27,605 bases of DNA from Beroe ovata (taxonomy: Eukaryota > Ctenophora > Nuda > Beroida > Beroidae), in the NCBI GenBank assembly GCA_946803715.1, contig CAMPET010000002.1:801652-829256 (forward strand). Reading direction: 5' to 3'. Under the pieces are notes generated by a model. It searched no databases, was not told the DNA's origin, and saw only the letters and a program-made list of their open reading frames with translations. Numbering within the stretch: position 1 is the stretch's first letter; each line of letters starts with the position of its first letter. A program made the translations under genes and the position numbers. Shown here in pieces: positions 1-9,708 of this stretch.

Positions 1-86
1 GCCACGAGTTATGGAGTTTTGCAATGTGGGGTGCGCCACGAGTTATGGAGTTGTACAATGTGGGGTGTGCCACAAGTTATGGGGAG
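1..86. repeat. 34-bp tandem repeat at window edge
   Basis: About 2.5 copies of a 34-bp unit beginning GCCACGAGTTATGGAGTT are seen at 1-34, 35-68 and 69-86. The array is probably truncated by the window edge. Units differ at a few bases. Confidence 0.85.
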
Positions 87-129
87 TACCAGCATTTAGT
101 TCAAGGAGAAGTGTGTGTGTTAATGATAG

Positions 130-193
130 TTATGTGTTATTGATTGAGATGAGAGGGGTGGCCGGGTTTAGTAGTGTAGTAGAACCAGCGTGA
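130..193 (-). CDS. Weak candidate terminal exon V
   Basis: After a pyrimidine-rich acceptor (CTCTTCCATCCCGACCCTAG), 20 codons ending ISINNT and a TAA follow, and the entry phase matches exon U. No AATAAA follows on this strand before the window edge, and the peptide shows no conservation I can recognise. It may be chance. If real, the protein would end without a RhoGAP domain. Confidence 0.2.
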
Positions 194-438
194 CTAGGGT
201 CGGGATGGAAGAGGAAGTTAGTGACACACACACACACGCGGGTCAGAGAGTGGGATATAATGAGGTGTTGATATATAACATCATATAACCGATAATTGAT
301 ATGGAATATCATGATAAGTATTATCCACAATTGTATCATGGTGTGAATCACATGACTATGATAATAAGGGGTGGTGTGAAAGGTGGTTTAATAAGTACTT
401 GTTATTGATCTATTAGGATCATAAATACTATGACCCAC
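194..438. other. Intron U-V or flank
   Basis: AT-rich non-coding stretch with a short (AC)n run at 223-237. No gene is seen. Confidence 0.4.
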
Positions 439-539
439 CAGTCGGCTTTGGAGGGAGATACTCCATCCTGGGCTACCGTGTCTCGGGGGTAGTCTGTTCC
501 CGTCTCTATCTCAAGATCCTCTGGCATCTCCTGATCCAA
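439..539 (-). CDS. Candidate tail exon U
   Basis: The exon encodes LDQEMPEDLEIETGTDYPRD and then TVAQDGVSPSKAD, an acidic and apparently disordered peptide. The acceptor is GCTTGTGTTTCAG and the donor is CTG|GTGGGT. It enters in phase 0 (fits exon T) and ends in phase 2. No domain is recognised. Membership in the myosin gene is inferred from strand and phase only. Confidence 0.55.
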
Positions 540-1570
540 CTGAAACACAAGCTTATTTTATTTCGTGGTCACCAAATTCATCCAAAAGTTGCCGTGCTGC
601 GCGTTTATTGTAAATCTCCGTTCCTCTTCATAACTGATCATAGAGCGTCACGGTGCTACAATAACATGGGTTTCTTTGTAAGTAGGCCTTAATATGGCCT
701 TTAGCATACAAGGTAATGTTTTATATTACTTTCTCTACCCCTATCCCCCGATAATTTATTCATCCCAGGACCCCTCATAGATATGCTCAACACAGCTACA
801 ATTAAAGTGATCACCATTTCTTCAAGCTAACTGTATTTCGTTATGCAATTCCCCGTTTCAGGATGGTCACTGCGTATATATCATCAGTGAGGTTGTGTGT
901 TTGTTGTGCGTTCCCTTGTTTAACTGCCAGGCTGCTCAAAAAAGAGGGCGAATCATAGATCTTTCGAGAACCGAACTTCATTAGCGTTATAACCATTCAA
1001 CGGTTTATGAACTGATGCAGTTTAATGAGATCATGACCAAGAACTGATTAAGGAAGAAACTCAGAAAAGTATGGGATTGACCGGGGCAATCCCATACTTT
1101 TCTGAGTTCCTTCCCTATTCACTTCTTGCTCATGAATCGCCCCCTCATCCTAAGCCGAGTTCAGCCCGTGTATGATGTGTGTTCCCTTGGCTGTTGTACA
1201 GCAGGGTGTACGATGTGTGTGTGTGTGTATGCTTGTCTGTGGATTTGTGTGACATTAATCTTGCAGTGAAGGATATTATTACTTCGTTTATGAACTATTT
1301 CCAGGTCATGTGGGTAAGCGACTTTTGACCATACATAAAATAGGATCGTGGTGGACTCGAGAGACAGCTGATACTATTCGGTTAAATGATCTGTTTAACC
1401 CGTTATGATGCCTAGGCTTAAACGCGTTCTCGACAAGAATCGAAGCTTGCTTTCCAGCTAGCTCCTGAAATTACATGAAAACTTTTCTTCTTGTTCTCCC
1501 CGCTTCAAAAGCATTCAGAAAATGGGGGGGGAGGTCCAGCATTTAGTAGATTCGCATAAATTCCACTTAC
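540..1570. other. Non-coding stretch between exons U and T
   Basis: No exon is supported here on either strand. It contains the long hairpin at 1052-1114 and a (GT)n run at about 1214-1229. By phase it would be a 1,031-bp intron. Confidence 0.6.
1052..1114. repeat. 28-bp near-perfect inverted repeat (hairpin)
   Basis: Arms 1052-1079 and 1087-1114 are reverse complements at 27 of 28 positions and enclose a 7-nt spacer (ACCGGGG). The stem contains AACTCAGAAAAGTATGGGAT. Such a foldback can be a small inverted-repeat transposon remnant or an RNA hairpin; nothing here decides between them. Confidence 0.9.
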
Positions 1571-1681
1571 CGCTTTGAGCTTGTTGTGGACCTTGCCTGG
1601 CAGAACAAAGGCCCGACCATGTGTAGTGATGGGGTCGAGAGGGCCCGTGTTAGGGGGCATAATGGAGGACAGGGCGTTAGC
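1571..1681 (-). CDS. Candidate tail exon T
   Basis: The exon encodes ANALSSIMPPNTGPLDPITT and then HGRAFVLPGKVHNKLKA. Both borders are textbook: CCTCACTCCCATTTCAG acceptor and GCG|GTAAGTGG donor. It is 111 nt, phase 0 to 0, compatible with exon S at 9709. I recognise no domain. It is confidently an exon on the minus strand. That it belongs to the myosin is inference, since 8 kb and two opposite-strand receptor genes lie between. Confidence 0.58.
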
Positions 1682-1947
1682 CTGAAATGGGAGTGAGGTT
1701 AAGTGACGACTGTGACATATATGAAGGCATTAGGAGCGTTTGAACTTTGATATCTATATGCTAAAAACTTATATAGATGTTGGGCGGAAATAATGATACG
1801 AGGTTGGTTGTTATTTGAAATAGTGGTGTAAGTCCCAAATGTGAGACCACGGATAAAGCATTGAAACCACTCAGGGCTTGAGTAGCAATATTCGTTATAA
1901 TAAATCCTATTTTGAAACATGCTGCACCCTCTTATACATCTATGTTG

Positions 1948-1993
1948 TTAATTTCTTCATGTTACTGTTATTAATTTCTTCATGTTACTGTTA
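1948..1993. repeat. 23-bp perfect tandem duplication upstream of the first GPCR
   Basis: TTAATTTCTTCATGTTACTG plus TTA is present twice in direct succession (1948-1970 and 1971-1993), ending 65 bp before the receptor ATG. It lies in the promoter or 5' UTR. Confidence 0.9.
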
Positions 1994-2058
1994 GTACAAA
2001 ATTTCCTCACTCTGTGTTTGATAAACTGTCAGTGACTTTACATGCTCCTTCAGCTATC

Positions 2059-3384
2059 ATGCACGCAACTAACTTGTCCCTAGAAGACCCGGATGGAGGC
2101 TCCCAATACCCGAGTTCCAGCTTGGATTTTCTATTGGGAACTATCATGTCCATATCTGCCACTTGTGGCATAGCAATGAACATCACTGCGTTCAGCTACT
2201 TCAAAACAATGCGTGTCCGGAATGAAAACAACAAGTTCTTCAAGAGACTGTACATGGTAATTTCCCTGAGCGATATCCTGATCTGCACTTCCTTTATCCC
2301 CGTGATTGAAACAACATTCTCACCGAGGAGGGAGGGCAAGCTCTTCAGTAACGAGACATTTTGTGCGGCATGGGGCGTTTTCTGGTACACATCTTACCAG
2401 ATATCCATTATCATGGTCAGTATGCTCAGCATCTCCAGATTCCTTGTCATCAAGAAGGCGAGTTACAACCTCAAAACTGTGGTGCCGTATGTCATACCGT
2501 CTGCGGTGGCGGCAGTCTACACCATCTTGCTGGGAATACAGCTGGGAAATGGCATTATCTACCCCATATTCTATCGGGAGTTGATTCATTGCAGCTTCCT
2601 ACCATTCCCAGCCTCCTCAACCAACAGCTCGGAAATCCTCACCATCCAGCAGCACCTAGTCCATGGCATGCTCAGTATGGCTGTGTATGGACTGAGCTCG
2701 ACCAGTTTCCTGGCTGTGGGCTGCTCATTTATCCTCTCTATGGTATATCTAACACGGTCCAGGAGGACAGCTAAGAATATTGGGAGCTCACAGAAATATC
2801 AGCGGGAAGCATCCAAGACGGTGATATTGGTGACGTTTCTCTATCTTGGTTCCAGTACCCTCTTTTTCCTGATTATATTCCCGTTTAGTATTCTGGATAT
2901 GATCAAAAATCCCGTCACTCCGGACAAGTCGACAGTATCCGATCTGTACACAGCTATCGTAAAGATGTTCGGAACCAATGACTTCCTGAATAGCTACGCG
3001 TTCTCCATCTTCTACATGCTGACTACGTGTTTGAACTGTACCATGAACCCGGTCGTCTACTATTTCCGGATACGTGTATTCCGGCGATTCGTTGTCAAGA
3101 TCAAACGGAGAATGATAGAGGGAGGGGTGGAGTGTGTCGTGGGCAAGGCCAGACTACACCCTGACCACAAATCCCCTTCGTTCAGCGGGGAGGCAGATGA
3201 CTCAATAGCGAATGCTGTGATATACAGCAACAACAATCACAGGGCTGAAACATACGAGATGACTCAGATGGAAGGCCTGCGGGCGACGACCGAGTCTGTG
3301 AAATCGTCTGCTGTTCTACCGCCCGCAGCTAGTGGATCCTCCAGTTGTACAAAGGGAGAGGACAGTGGGGGTATTGCAGGATAG
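2059..3384 (+). CDS. Rhodopsin-family GPCR, intronless, orphan
   Basis: This 441-residue seven-helix plasma-membrane receptor is encoded in one exon. The first ATG in frame is at 2059; the frame is open slightly further upstream but without an ATG. Helices lie at about 23-48, 61-84, 100-130, 141-163, 203-232, 251-277 and 311-335. Visible class A marks are N41 in TM1, D72 in TM2 (SLSDILIC), C102 and C178 for the extracellular disulfide, and NPVVY at 330-334. The DRY box is replaced by SRF (126-128) and CWxP in TM6 is absent. N-glycosylation sites are NLS at residue 5 and NSS in the second extracellular loop. The cytoplasmic tail of about 100 residues is Ser/Thr-rich, as in receptors that bind arrestin. 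The ligand is unknown. It is a paralogue of the receptor at 8036. Confidence 0.92.
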   Translation: MHATNLSLEDPDGGSQYPSSSLDFLLGTIMSISATCGIAMNITAFSYFKTMRVRNENNKFFKRLYMVISLSDILICTSFIPVIETTFSPRREGKLFSNETFCAAWGVFWYTSYQISIIMVSMLSISRFLVIKKASYNLKTVVPYVIPSAVAAVYTILLGIQLGNGIIYPIFYRELIHCSFLPFPASSTNSSEILTIQQHLVHGMLSMAVYGLSSTSFLAVGCSFILSMVYLTRSRRTAKNIGSSQKYQREASKTVILVTFLYLGSSTLFFLIIFPFSILDMIKNPVTPDKSTVSDLYTAIVKMFGTNDFLNSYAFSIFYMLTTCLNCTMNPVVYYFRIRVFRRFVVKIKRRMIEGGVECVVGKARLHPDHKSPSFSGEADDSIANAVIYSNNNHRAETYEMTQMEGLRATTESVKSSAVLPPAASGSSSCTKGEDSGGIAG

Positions 3385-3507
3385 GAGCTGTGTGCACTGT
3401 GTGCCGTACTGGGGCTTAGACTATTCAGTTTTCACTGCAAACCGTCTGCCATATATTGAGATGACGCAAGTCTGAGGCAGGCATAGCGATGAGGGGAATT
3501 GCAGCTG

Positions 3508-3531
3508 TGTGTGTGTACTGTGTGTTCTGTG

Positions 3532-3566
<35 letters not shown>

Positions 3567-3570
3567 GTTT
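3508..3570. repeat. (TG)n microsatellite
   Basis: An interrupted TG dinucleotide run lies in the likely 3' UTR of the first GPCR. Confidence 0.9.
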
Positions 3571-3751
3571 GCCGTGTAAGTATTTGTAACTTGCAGGTTG
3601 CTTTTCGTCGGAGTACATTTGACATTTCATGTGGCATGAATTCATCGCAATATAACAAAAAACGCAGCTGATTTAAATTCAGAATTAATTATGCTAGAGT
3701 GCTCAATATTTTGTGCTATAATATTTGGTCATTGCTTTTTTTGTATTGCAA

Positions 3752-3757
3752 AATAAA
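3752..3757 (+). terminator. Candidate poly(A) signal for the first GPCR
   Basis: AATAAA lies 368 nt after the receptor stop codon, in AT-rich sequence. It is the first such hexamer on the plus strand after the gene, so the 3' UTR would include the (TG)n run at 3508-3570. Confidence 0.5.
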
Positions 3758-4160
3758 TAATTCATTTGAGAAAATAGAATCTTCGAAGAAATTTCATTTC
3801 AAAGTTTCTCAAATGGGCGGTGGGGAACCATCCCTCTCTCGGCAGCACTGCCAATAGGGTACCGGCCGCGGGTACGTGTCCTGCCCGACTATTACAGAGA
3901 AGGACGGGGGGAGTGCGGATAGCGTGATTCAACCAATACTGGTTATCACAACTATAGCTCATATATGTGTAGATGTATGGGGATCCAGCAATCCGTTTCG
4001 AGCGTTTTATCCGCGCTGCATTGGCGTTCAGAGGCGCTGCAATGGCGCCCTTACTGTTATACAGAATATCATACTTACTGTTATACCACAGAATATTAAA
4101 CAGAATATACTCGAAATCCCCCAGAAATAACATGCAATACAAGAATACAAGTCCACATAG

Positions 4161-4229
4161 TCTGACTCTATACTAGGTGATACTCTGACTCTATACTAGG
4201 TGGTACTCTGACTCTATACTAGGTGGTAC
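4161..4229. repeat. 23-bp tandem repeat, three copies
   Basis: The unit TCTGACTCTATACTAGGTGG plus TAC occurs at 4161, 4184 and 4207, with one base difference in the first copy. Confidence 0.93.
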
Positions 4230-4740
4230 TTTTTTCACCTATCATGGAGTAGTAACAACAATATAGAGTGACAAAAGGGTGGTTCAATGAACTACCTAAT
4301 CAGGTAAAAATACACGTGCTGGCAATGAACCATGGATACATGTACCTTTTATTTCTGCGTTTTCGGGCATTTAATTGTATCCTGACGTTGCGTCTTTATT
4401 TCAATTCATGTACATAGCATGATAATATTGCCGCCCATATGATCCCTTATAATTCGACTCCAAATAAATCTCCTATAATTCCTCGACATGATTGATGACA
4501 CTTGTACAACGTTGCAGATTAAGAATAAATCAGAAACAGTAACATTAAAATCATAATAATTGAATTATGTCTTCCTGAAGTTGATAGTTGTTCTAGTAGG
4601 TTTAGATCTCGAGGCAGTTATAGTGGTTCAGAAAGTGTAACATGTAGTGCAATCCTATGAAATGCACTGATAAGGGAGCTATTATATTGTTAATTGACGC
4701 TCAATCGTGTTACCCACACTGAGTATGATTTTGATCAAAT

Positions 4741-4887
4741 TTCACTCGGCCGATACCCAGTGCAGCTGATGGGCTTCATCTCGGGCACTCCTATTCAAAC
4801 TCGGCCTCGGCCTTGGCTCTCGCCTAATATGTGTTGTGAGGTCGTTATACCACACACATACTGCATGACTCGAATTCACCGAGTGAA
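4741..4887. mobile_element. MITE-like inverted-repeat element
   Basis: A 147-bp GC-richer segment is bounded by perfect 9-bp inverted ends, TTCACTCGG (4741-4749) and CCGAGTGAA (4879-4887). Inside is a CTCGGCCTCGGCCTTGGCTC core typical of foldback elements. No target-site duplication is evident and there is no transposase gene. A short open frame crosses it by chance. Confidence 0.4.
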
Positions 4888-5356
4888 GGTAGGTATACCA
4901 TTCCCATTGTCTCTACTCTGTCTAATGGCTATTATTTCTTTCATTGCGTCAATCGATTTATTTCTGTTCATCAGAACGTATTATAATAGACCGTGATATT
5001 TCCACGAGGTCAAAATCATCGTCTTACGGAAGATGTAATCGATTTTCCTGACAGCAACATGTAATGGCTCGTAAGCAACAGTGCGTGATTTCGTTGTGGC
5101 GACATTCAAAGACCTGTTAGCAAGAAACTTTTCATGCAGAGATCTACACATCCGAGTGGGCGCGTTATGAAAAACTTCCTATTGCACAGCTGCGTATCCC
5201 GCCCGCGTCTTGTCATAATCCGAAACAGCTTCAATAAAAGCCGGCAATTTACATGTTACCAGGTTACCTATATTTGGTAGGTAATACTGTACCACGTCAT
5301 GACCTGCTATTTCAGGGCGAGAATCCGACACCCCCTACACGATCCAAGCACCGCGC

Positions 5357-5598
5357 GTTACCATGCGCGGTTACCAGGTTACCATGCGCGATTACCAGGT
5401 TACCATGCGCGGTTACCTGGTTACCATGCACGGTTACCAGGTTACCATGCGCGGTTACCAGGTTACCATGCGCGATTACCAGGTTACCATGCGCGGTTAC
5501 CAGGTTACCATGCGCGGTTACCAGGTAACCATGCGCGGTTACCAGGTTACCATGCGCGGTTACCAGGTTACCATGCGCGGTTACCAGGTTACCATGCA
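5357..5598. repeat. 21-bp minisatellite, about 11.5 copies
   Basis: The unit is approximately CATGCGCGGTTACCAGGTTAC. Variants include GATTACC and TGCACGG, and one copy has GGTAACC. Because 21 is a multiple of 3, it leaves frames open on both strands (for example repeating MRGYQVT and HARLPGY). These are not taken as genes. Confidence 0.95.
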
Positions 5599-8035
5599 GC
5601 ATTGCAGCTGTGATCTAGCGTCATGTGCGATTCCCTAGATACTATAAAAAATTCAACATATCCCTGATGTATATGAGGGACCAGATTTTAAGCTGGTATA
5701 TGTGCATTTTAAACTGCATGTTTAAATGTGCATTGTGTACATATAGCATTTTTACAGAGAACTTTTCAAGATATTTCGTAGCGGCCGGTTAGCTGATTAT
5801 ATCGTGAAATATTCCACTCATGGGATAAAGAGTTTACATTCCAACATAATCTTCGGTTGAATGTGCGTGGTTCAGTACAAAAACTTGCGACACATTTCAC
5901 GCTCATTGACCACCACCTCAATCGAATGCTCCAGATATATTTCGGTCGCATAAACTGACTGTTGCACAAAGCTACGATCTAGCAACTTGGTACAACCGGT
6001 ACAACCGGTACAACAGCTTTTTCAAAATATTGTCACAAAGATTGCAAAACATGTCAGATGAGAACCCACGCACGCACTGCTTTGACGGCGAATTTTCCCC
6101 ACTTAAAACACGGTTTCATGTTCTTAGAAATTCTTTTTGATAGATTTCGTTTCTCTATAGAGAAATGTTAATACGCTCCTCAGTTTGATTGAAATGCGTT
6201 TGCTCTTACGGCATATCATAAAAGCAAGGCTTCTTGACAGGTTTCCTTGACACGATCTGGCACATACGACAGATTCGCGTGAATCGAGTGTTTTATGTGA
6301 CTGGCGACTTCCTTATCGAGTTTTGCTTTCCCCTAATGACCTCATGATGGCTGATTCAATTGACGGGGAAGAGGATATCAATCCATATCAATAGTGTAGA
6401 GTGCATGTATACTGATAAGACGAGTTGTAGCGGCTATGTTTCTTGCCCTAGAGCTAGGATTAGAAGATTACTCACACAGGCACAAAACACACACACACAC
6501 ACACTCACACACAAAATCTCATTGAGATACCTTTTACGTAATTGATAGGTATACTTCCATGATGCGATTATTAAATCGGCAGTACAATTTACCTTTGTTT
6601 GTTTTTGTTACACACTTTCTTACTGATTCTCTTTTCATTGTTGAGATGAATGTTAATTGCAACGATTTAGTGCAGTAATTCTTATGATAATGATCCTCTC
6701 ATCTAGTGATAGGTCCAATTTTCCGATTCTTGGTCATTCTGCAATCTGCTAAATTTGAGATTTAGTATGCAACGCGCCAGTGATAGGGTGGGGTGGGGCT
6801 ATTTAGGACGATTTCACAAAAACTGGGATATCCATGAAAACCCTTAAGTTTTCAGTCGAAACCAATGGTTTAATCGATACGAATGGCTCTCACTGATCAT
6901 ATTCCCGGGCTGTTAATCACTGTATGCCAAATTCGAAAAAAGATATTCAAGGAAAACCAACCGTCCAGAATTACCCCTCAAAAAAATGGGGTAGTACAAT
7001 NGCGGGCGCGCGGCGCGAAAATCTCCCGATCGTGATATAATGCATCGATAACGGTGTCGATAGCGAACGTTGAAACATAATTTCCATTTATGCTCATATA
7101 ACCTTACCACTCTAAAATAGTATTCGTTCAATTAATGGAAATAACTGATTATCACGTACGAATCCCCCCGCCACAATTATGCCCATCACCGGATATTGAA
7201 TTGTAATTTTTTCCATGGTCGAATGAATAAAATAGGGGGAAAGAACTCAATGTTAAAACAATTATTGCTAGTAATTCCACTATACGACAAAGAAGCCACT
7301 GAATTCTCTGGTATTTTTCACGCGAATGCTAGGATTTAAAATATGTCATACTATTTACACGGTAATGCATAATTTCAATAATAACATAATTGTTATGACG
7401 TCACACACTTGTTATGATTCTAGTAAACCTCCTATTTAAAAGGTCCACTACGCCATTTTATCATTTTATTGGTGACATTGTTGCTAGTAATGCGCAATCA
7501 TTTACATGCAGCGCTCCAGTGATATTCAGTTTTAATGATATTAGCTTATTCCCTTTCACTGAATATTCTACTATTTTAGAGGTATTTTCTATTTTTGTCA
7601 ATGCCCCAGATGCCTGTAGTATCGAGAAATGTTTTATTTCGAGAAATGTTGCTTAGTGAAGGTGATACCCTTGTTATCGTCTACCAGATCTCACACACAC
7701 TCCAACCTAACTGTTGATTATCCACATCAAGGGCTAGCAAGCCCCCGCGGCATCTGTAGTTGATATTAAACGTGCGCGCAAAAAGGGCTCGAAGGTGAGC
7801 TTTGCGTATTTTGACTTATGTAACGCGCGAATTGCTGCGGCGCTCGCCAGAAACTATGCCATGTTTTTACGGAAAAGCTTCAGTGTTTCTACACGTGATG
7901 TGGCAACTGTCGTACATGCCGCGTTTTTTTTTCTTATTACTGACTTGAGAATGAAGATCGCACAGATGCCGCGGACAAAACCATCCAAATCTTATTTAGT
8001 CTTGGAAAAAATTTACCATATCCTGTATCGCAGCT
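5599..8035. other. Gene-free stretch between the GPCR genes, part 2
   Basis: No exon or RNA gene is supported. It contains a 9-bp repeat (5989-6015), a 16-bp perfect palindrome TTTCTCTATAGAGAAA (6150-6165), an (AC)n run (about 6486-6513) and an N at 7001 next to a GCGC-rich patch. The last few hundred bases should include the promoter and 5' UTR of the second GPCR, but no definite promoter element is recognised. Confidence 0.6.
5989..6015. repeat. 9-bp repeat, three copies
   Basis: Three head-to-tail copies of GGTACAACC (the last ends in A). Confidence 0.9.
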
Positions 8036-9250
8036 ATGAACAACACGTCTTCCCACCATTATCCCTATAACACCCGACTAAACCACGCCCTGGGAGGTGT
8101 CCTCCTCGTCATCTGCATAATGGGGACCATCTCCAACTCTGTCGCACTCTCCTACTACCGACACAAACGCGTTAGAACCAACCGGAACACCAAGTACTTC
8201 CGGAGTCTCTTCTCCGTGATAACGGCGAACGATATCGTCATTTGTATCAGTGTGTTTCCGGTTATCGATGCTGCACTATCGGAGGAAAGACGGGGCTATT
8301 TCTTTGCTCAACGCTGGTTTTGCCGTGGCTGGTTCATCGTCTGGCACACCGTCTGGCAGATCTCCCTCACAGCTGTCGCCGTGCTGAGTCTGTCCCGTCT
8401 CATGGTGATCAGGAACCCAAACTGCAAGCTCCGGTCTAGCGTCATGCACACGTTTATCGTAGTGTTTATCGCATGTATACTCGCATATTGGATTACTGTC
8501 ATCCTTCTGGAAGTGGTTTTCCCACGCTACTATCCCGGGTATTTGTACTGTGGGGTCAGTCTTTTCCGTAATCTCTCCGACAGTATGGACGTACCGTTAA
8601 TCATCCGTAACGACGCCCGCGGATTCCTCGTACGCAAAGGAATCATCTCTATCACAACCTTTTCCATTATCATCAGTTTCTGTATTGTTATGATCTCGTT
8701 CATCTGGTCACTAATCCATCTCAAGATATTCAATCTTCACTCCTGGGTGTCGAGCGTGTCTTCCCGGCGTCAATACGCCGCTGCCAAAACTGTCATTATC
8801 TTCACATTCGCATCTATCATGGGGTGTACCCCTATCATGATGGTAGGACTCTACATGGCTATACGAGAGATAATACACCCCCTACGACCGGGCTACGCCA
8901 CGGGGGCTGATGTTATGCGGAGGTTTCTCTTTGACAACCACCCCATACTGGAGCAGTACGCATGGCCAGTCTCCATGATTCTCATGACGTCACTAAACAG
9001 TACGGTTAACCCTCTTATCTACTACTGGAGGGTAAGGGGATTCAGGAACTATGTGAATGAGCTGGCGGCGGTGGTGGCAGTGGCGTTACGGCGCCGAGTG
9101 AGGGTTGTGTCGGCGCCACCAGAGATTGTGGAACCAGGTCAGTCGGATTCGGATGTGGTTATCGTGAAGAACAAGACTGACCCGGGGAGAACCCATGATG
9201 CGAGTGATGGGTTGCCAGATTTGAATCGGACAAAGGGAAATACATACTGA
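8036..9250 (+). CDS. Rhodopsin-family GPCR, intronless, orphan (paralogue)
   Basis: This 404-residue class A seven-helix receptor starts MNNTSS, which gives N-glycosylation sites at N2 and N3. Helices lie at about 18-42, 56-80, 95-126, 136-162, 202-230, 249-277 and 308-332. Class A marks are N34, D66 (ANDIVIC), C96 and C172, and NPLIY at 325-329. DRY is replaced by SRL (120-122) and TM6 lacks CWxP. Features shared with the other receptor include PVI at the end of TM2, FCxxW...QIS in TM3, and KTVI at the start of TM6 after a QY-containing linker. It lies in the same orientation, 4.65 kb downstream of the first gene's stop. A polyadenylation signal follows at 9332. Ligand and G protein are unknown. 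Confidence 0.93.
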   Translation: MNNTSSHHYPYNTRLNHALGGVLLVICIMGTISNSVALSYYRHKRVRTNRNTKYFRSLFSVITANDIVICISVFPVIDAALSEERRGYFFAQRWFCRGWFIVWHTVWQISLTAVAVLSLSRLMVIRNPNCKLRSSVMHTFIVVFIACILAYWITVILLEVVFPRYYPGYLYCGVSLFRNLSDSMDVPLIIRNDARGFLVRKGIISITTFSIIISFCIVMISFIWSLIHLKIFNLHSWVSSVSSRRQYAAAKTVIIFTFASIMGCTPIMMVGLYMAIREIIHPLRPGYATGADVMRRFLFDNHPILEQYAWPVSMILMTSLNSTVNPLIYYWRVRGFRNYVNELAAVVAVALRRRVRVVSAPPEIVEPGQSDSDVVIVKNKTDPGRTHDASDGLPDLNRTKGNTY

Positions 9251-9331
9251 TATTTTATTACCATTATGCCATTACGGATGTGTTTCTTAGAAGTTGTTAT
9301 AGTGCATGATTTTCCCTTTATCGAAGTTTAT

Positions 9332-9337
9332 AATAAA
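9332..9337 (+). terminator. Candidate poly(A) signal for the second GPCR
   Basis: AATAAA is found 82 nt after the stop codon and is followed by T-rich and GT-rich sequence (ATTCTGTGTTTTTG), as expected for a cleavage and polyadenylation site. Confidence 0.6.
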
Positions 9338-9708
9338 CTGATTATTCTGTGTTTTTGTAATTCTATGCCACACGTTAAGTACGCTTTATTACATCTGTTT
9401 AGTCCTTGATGAAACACATGATGATTGTCATATAGTGACTACTGACTACTGCTGGTGGTGATTAACTAGTAAGCAAGGGTTGATCAAGATATGTATGATG
9501 ATTATACTAAATTGAGGAAATGGCCCCAAATCTAATCCACTTAACATCTCTAACGCGTCCTTTGATGAATTACCAAGCCCACAGTTCCTATGATCAATGC
9601 ATCCTACTTTGAATAAAGGTGGGTAAACCATATAGCTACCTAAACCACACAGATACATACAAGCATACAAACACACATACACACACATACGCACACACAC
9701 ACAATTAC
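9338..9708. other. Between second GPCR 3' end and exon S
   Basis: Non-coding. A (CA)n run at about 9657-9703 directly adjoins the exon S splice donor. A short minus-strand open frame here (about 9500-9630) lacks an acceptor in the needed phase. Confidence 0.6.

Larger units (their letters stand above)
3758..5356. other. Gene-free stretch between the GPCR genes, part 1
   Basis: No gene is supported. A GC-richer patch occurs at about 3810-4050, including two near copies of GCGCTGCAWTGGCG at about 4013-4048. A 3 x 23-bp repeat is at 4161-4229 and a MITE-like element at 4741-4887. The remainder is AT-rich with no coding signal. Confidence 0.6.

Noticed and set aside
2014-2058. Upstream extension of the first GPCR to 2014
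   Set aside because: The codon at 2014 is GTG. The first ATG in frame is at 2059 and gives a normal receptor N-terminus.
4694-4996. 100-codon plus-strand open frame
   Set aside because: It begins at a non-ATG codon and runs through a MITE-like inverted-repeat element. Not a gene.
5299-5638. Open frames of 91-104 codons on both strands
   Set aside because: They are explained by a 21-bp minisatellite whose unit length is a multiple of three. No splice sites or initiation context were seen.
7795-8070. Plus-strand open frame overlapping the start of the second GPCR
   Set aside because: It starts at GTG, overlaps the receptor start in another frame and has no recognisable content.
9446-9640. 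Possible extra myosin tail exon (DHRNCGLGNSSKDALEML)
   Set aside because: No acceptor in phase with exon S was found. An AG at its left would place a stop codon in the needed frame.
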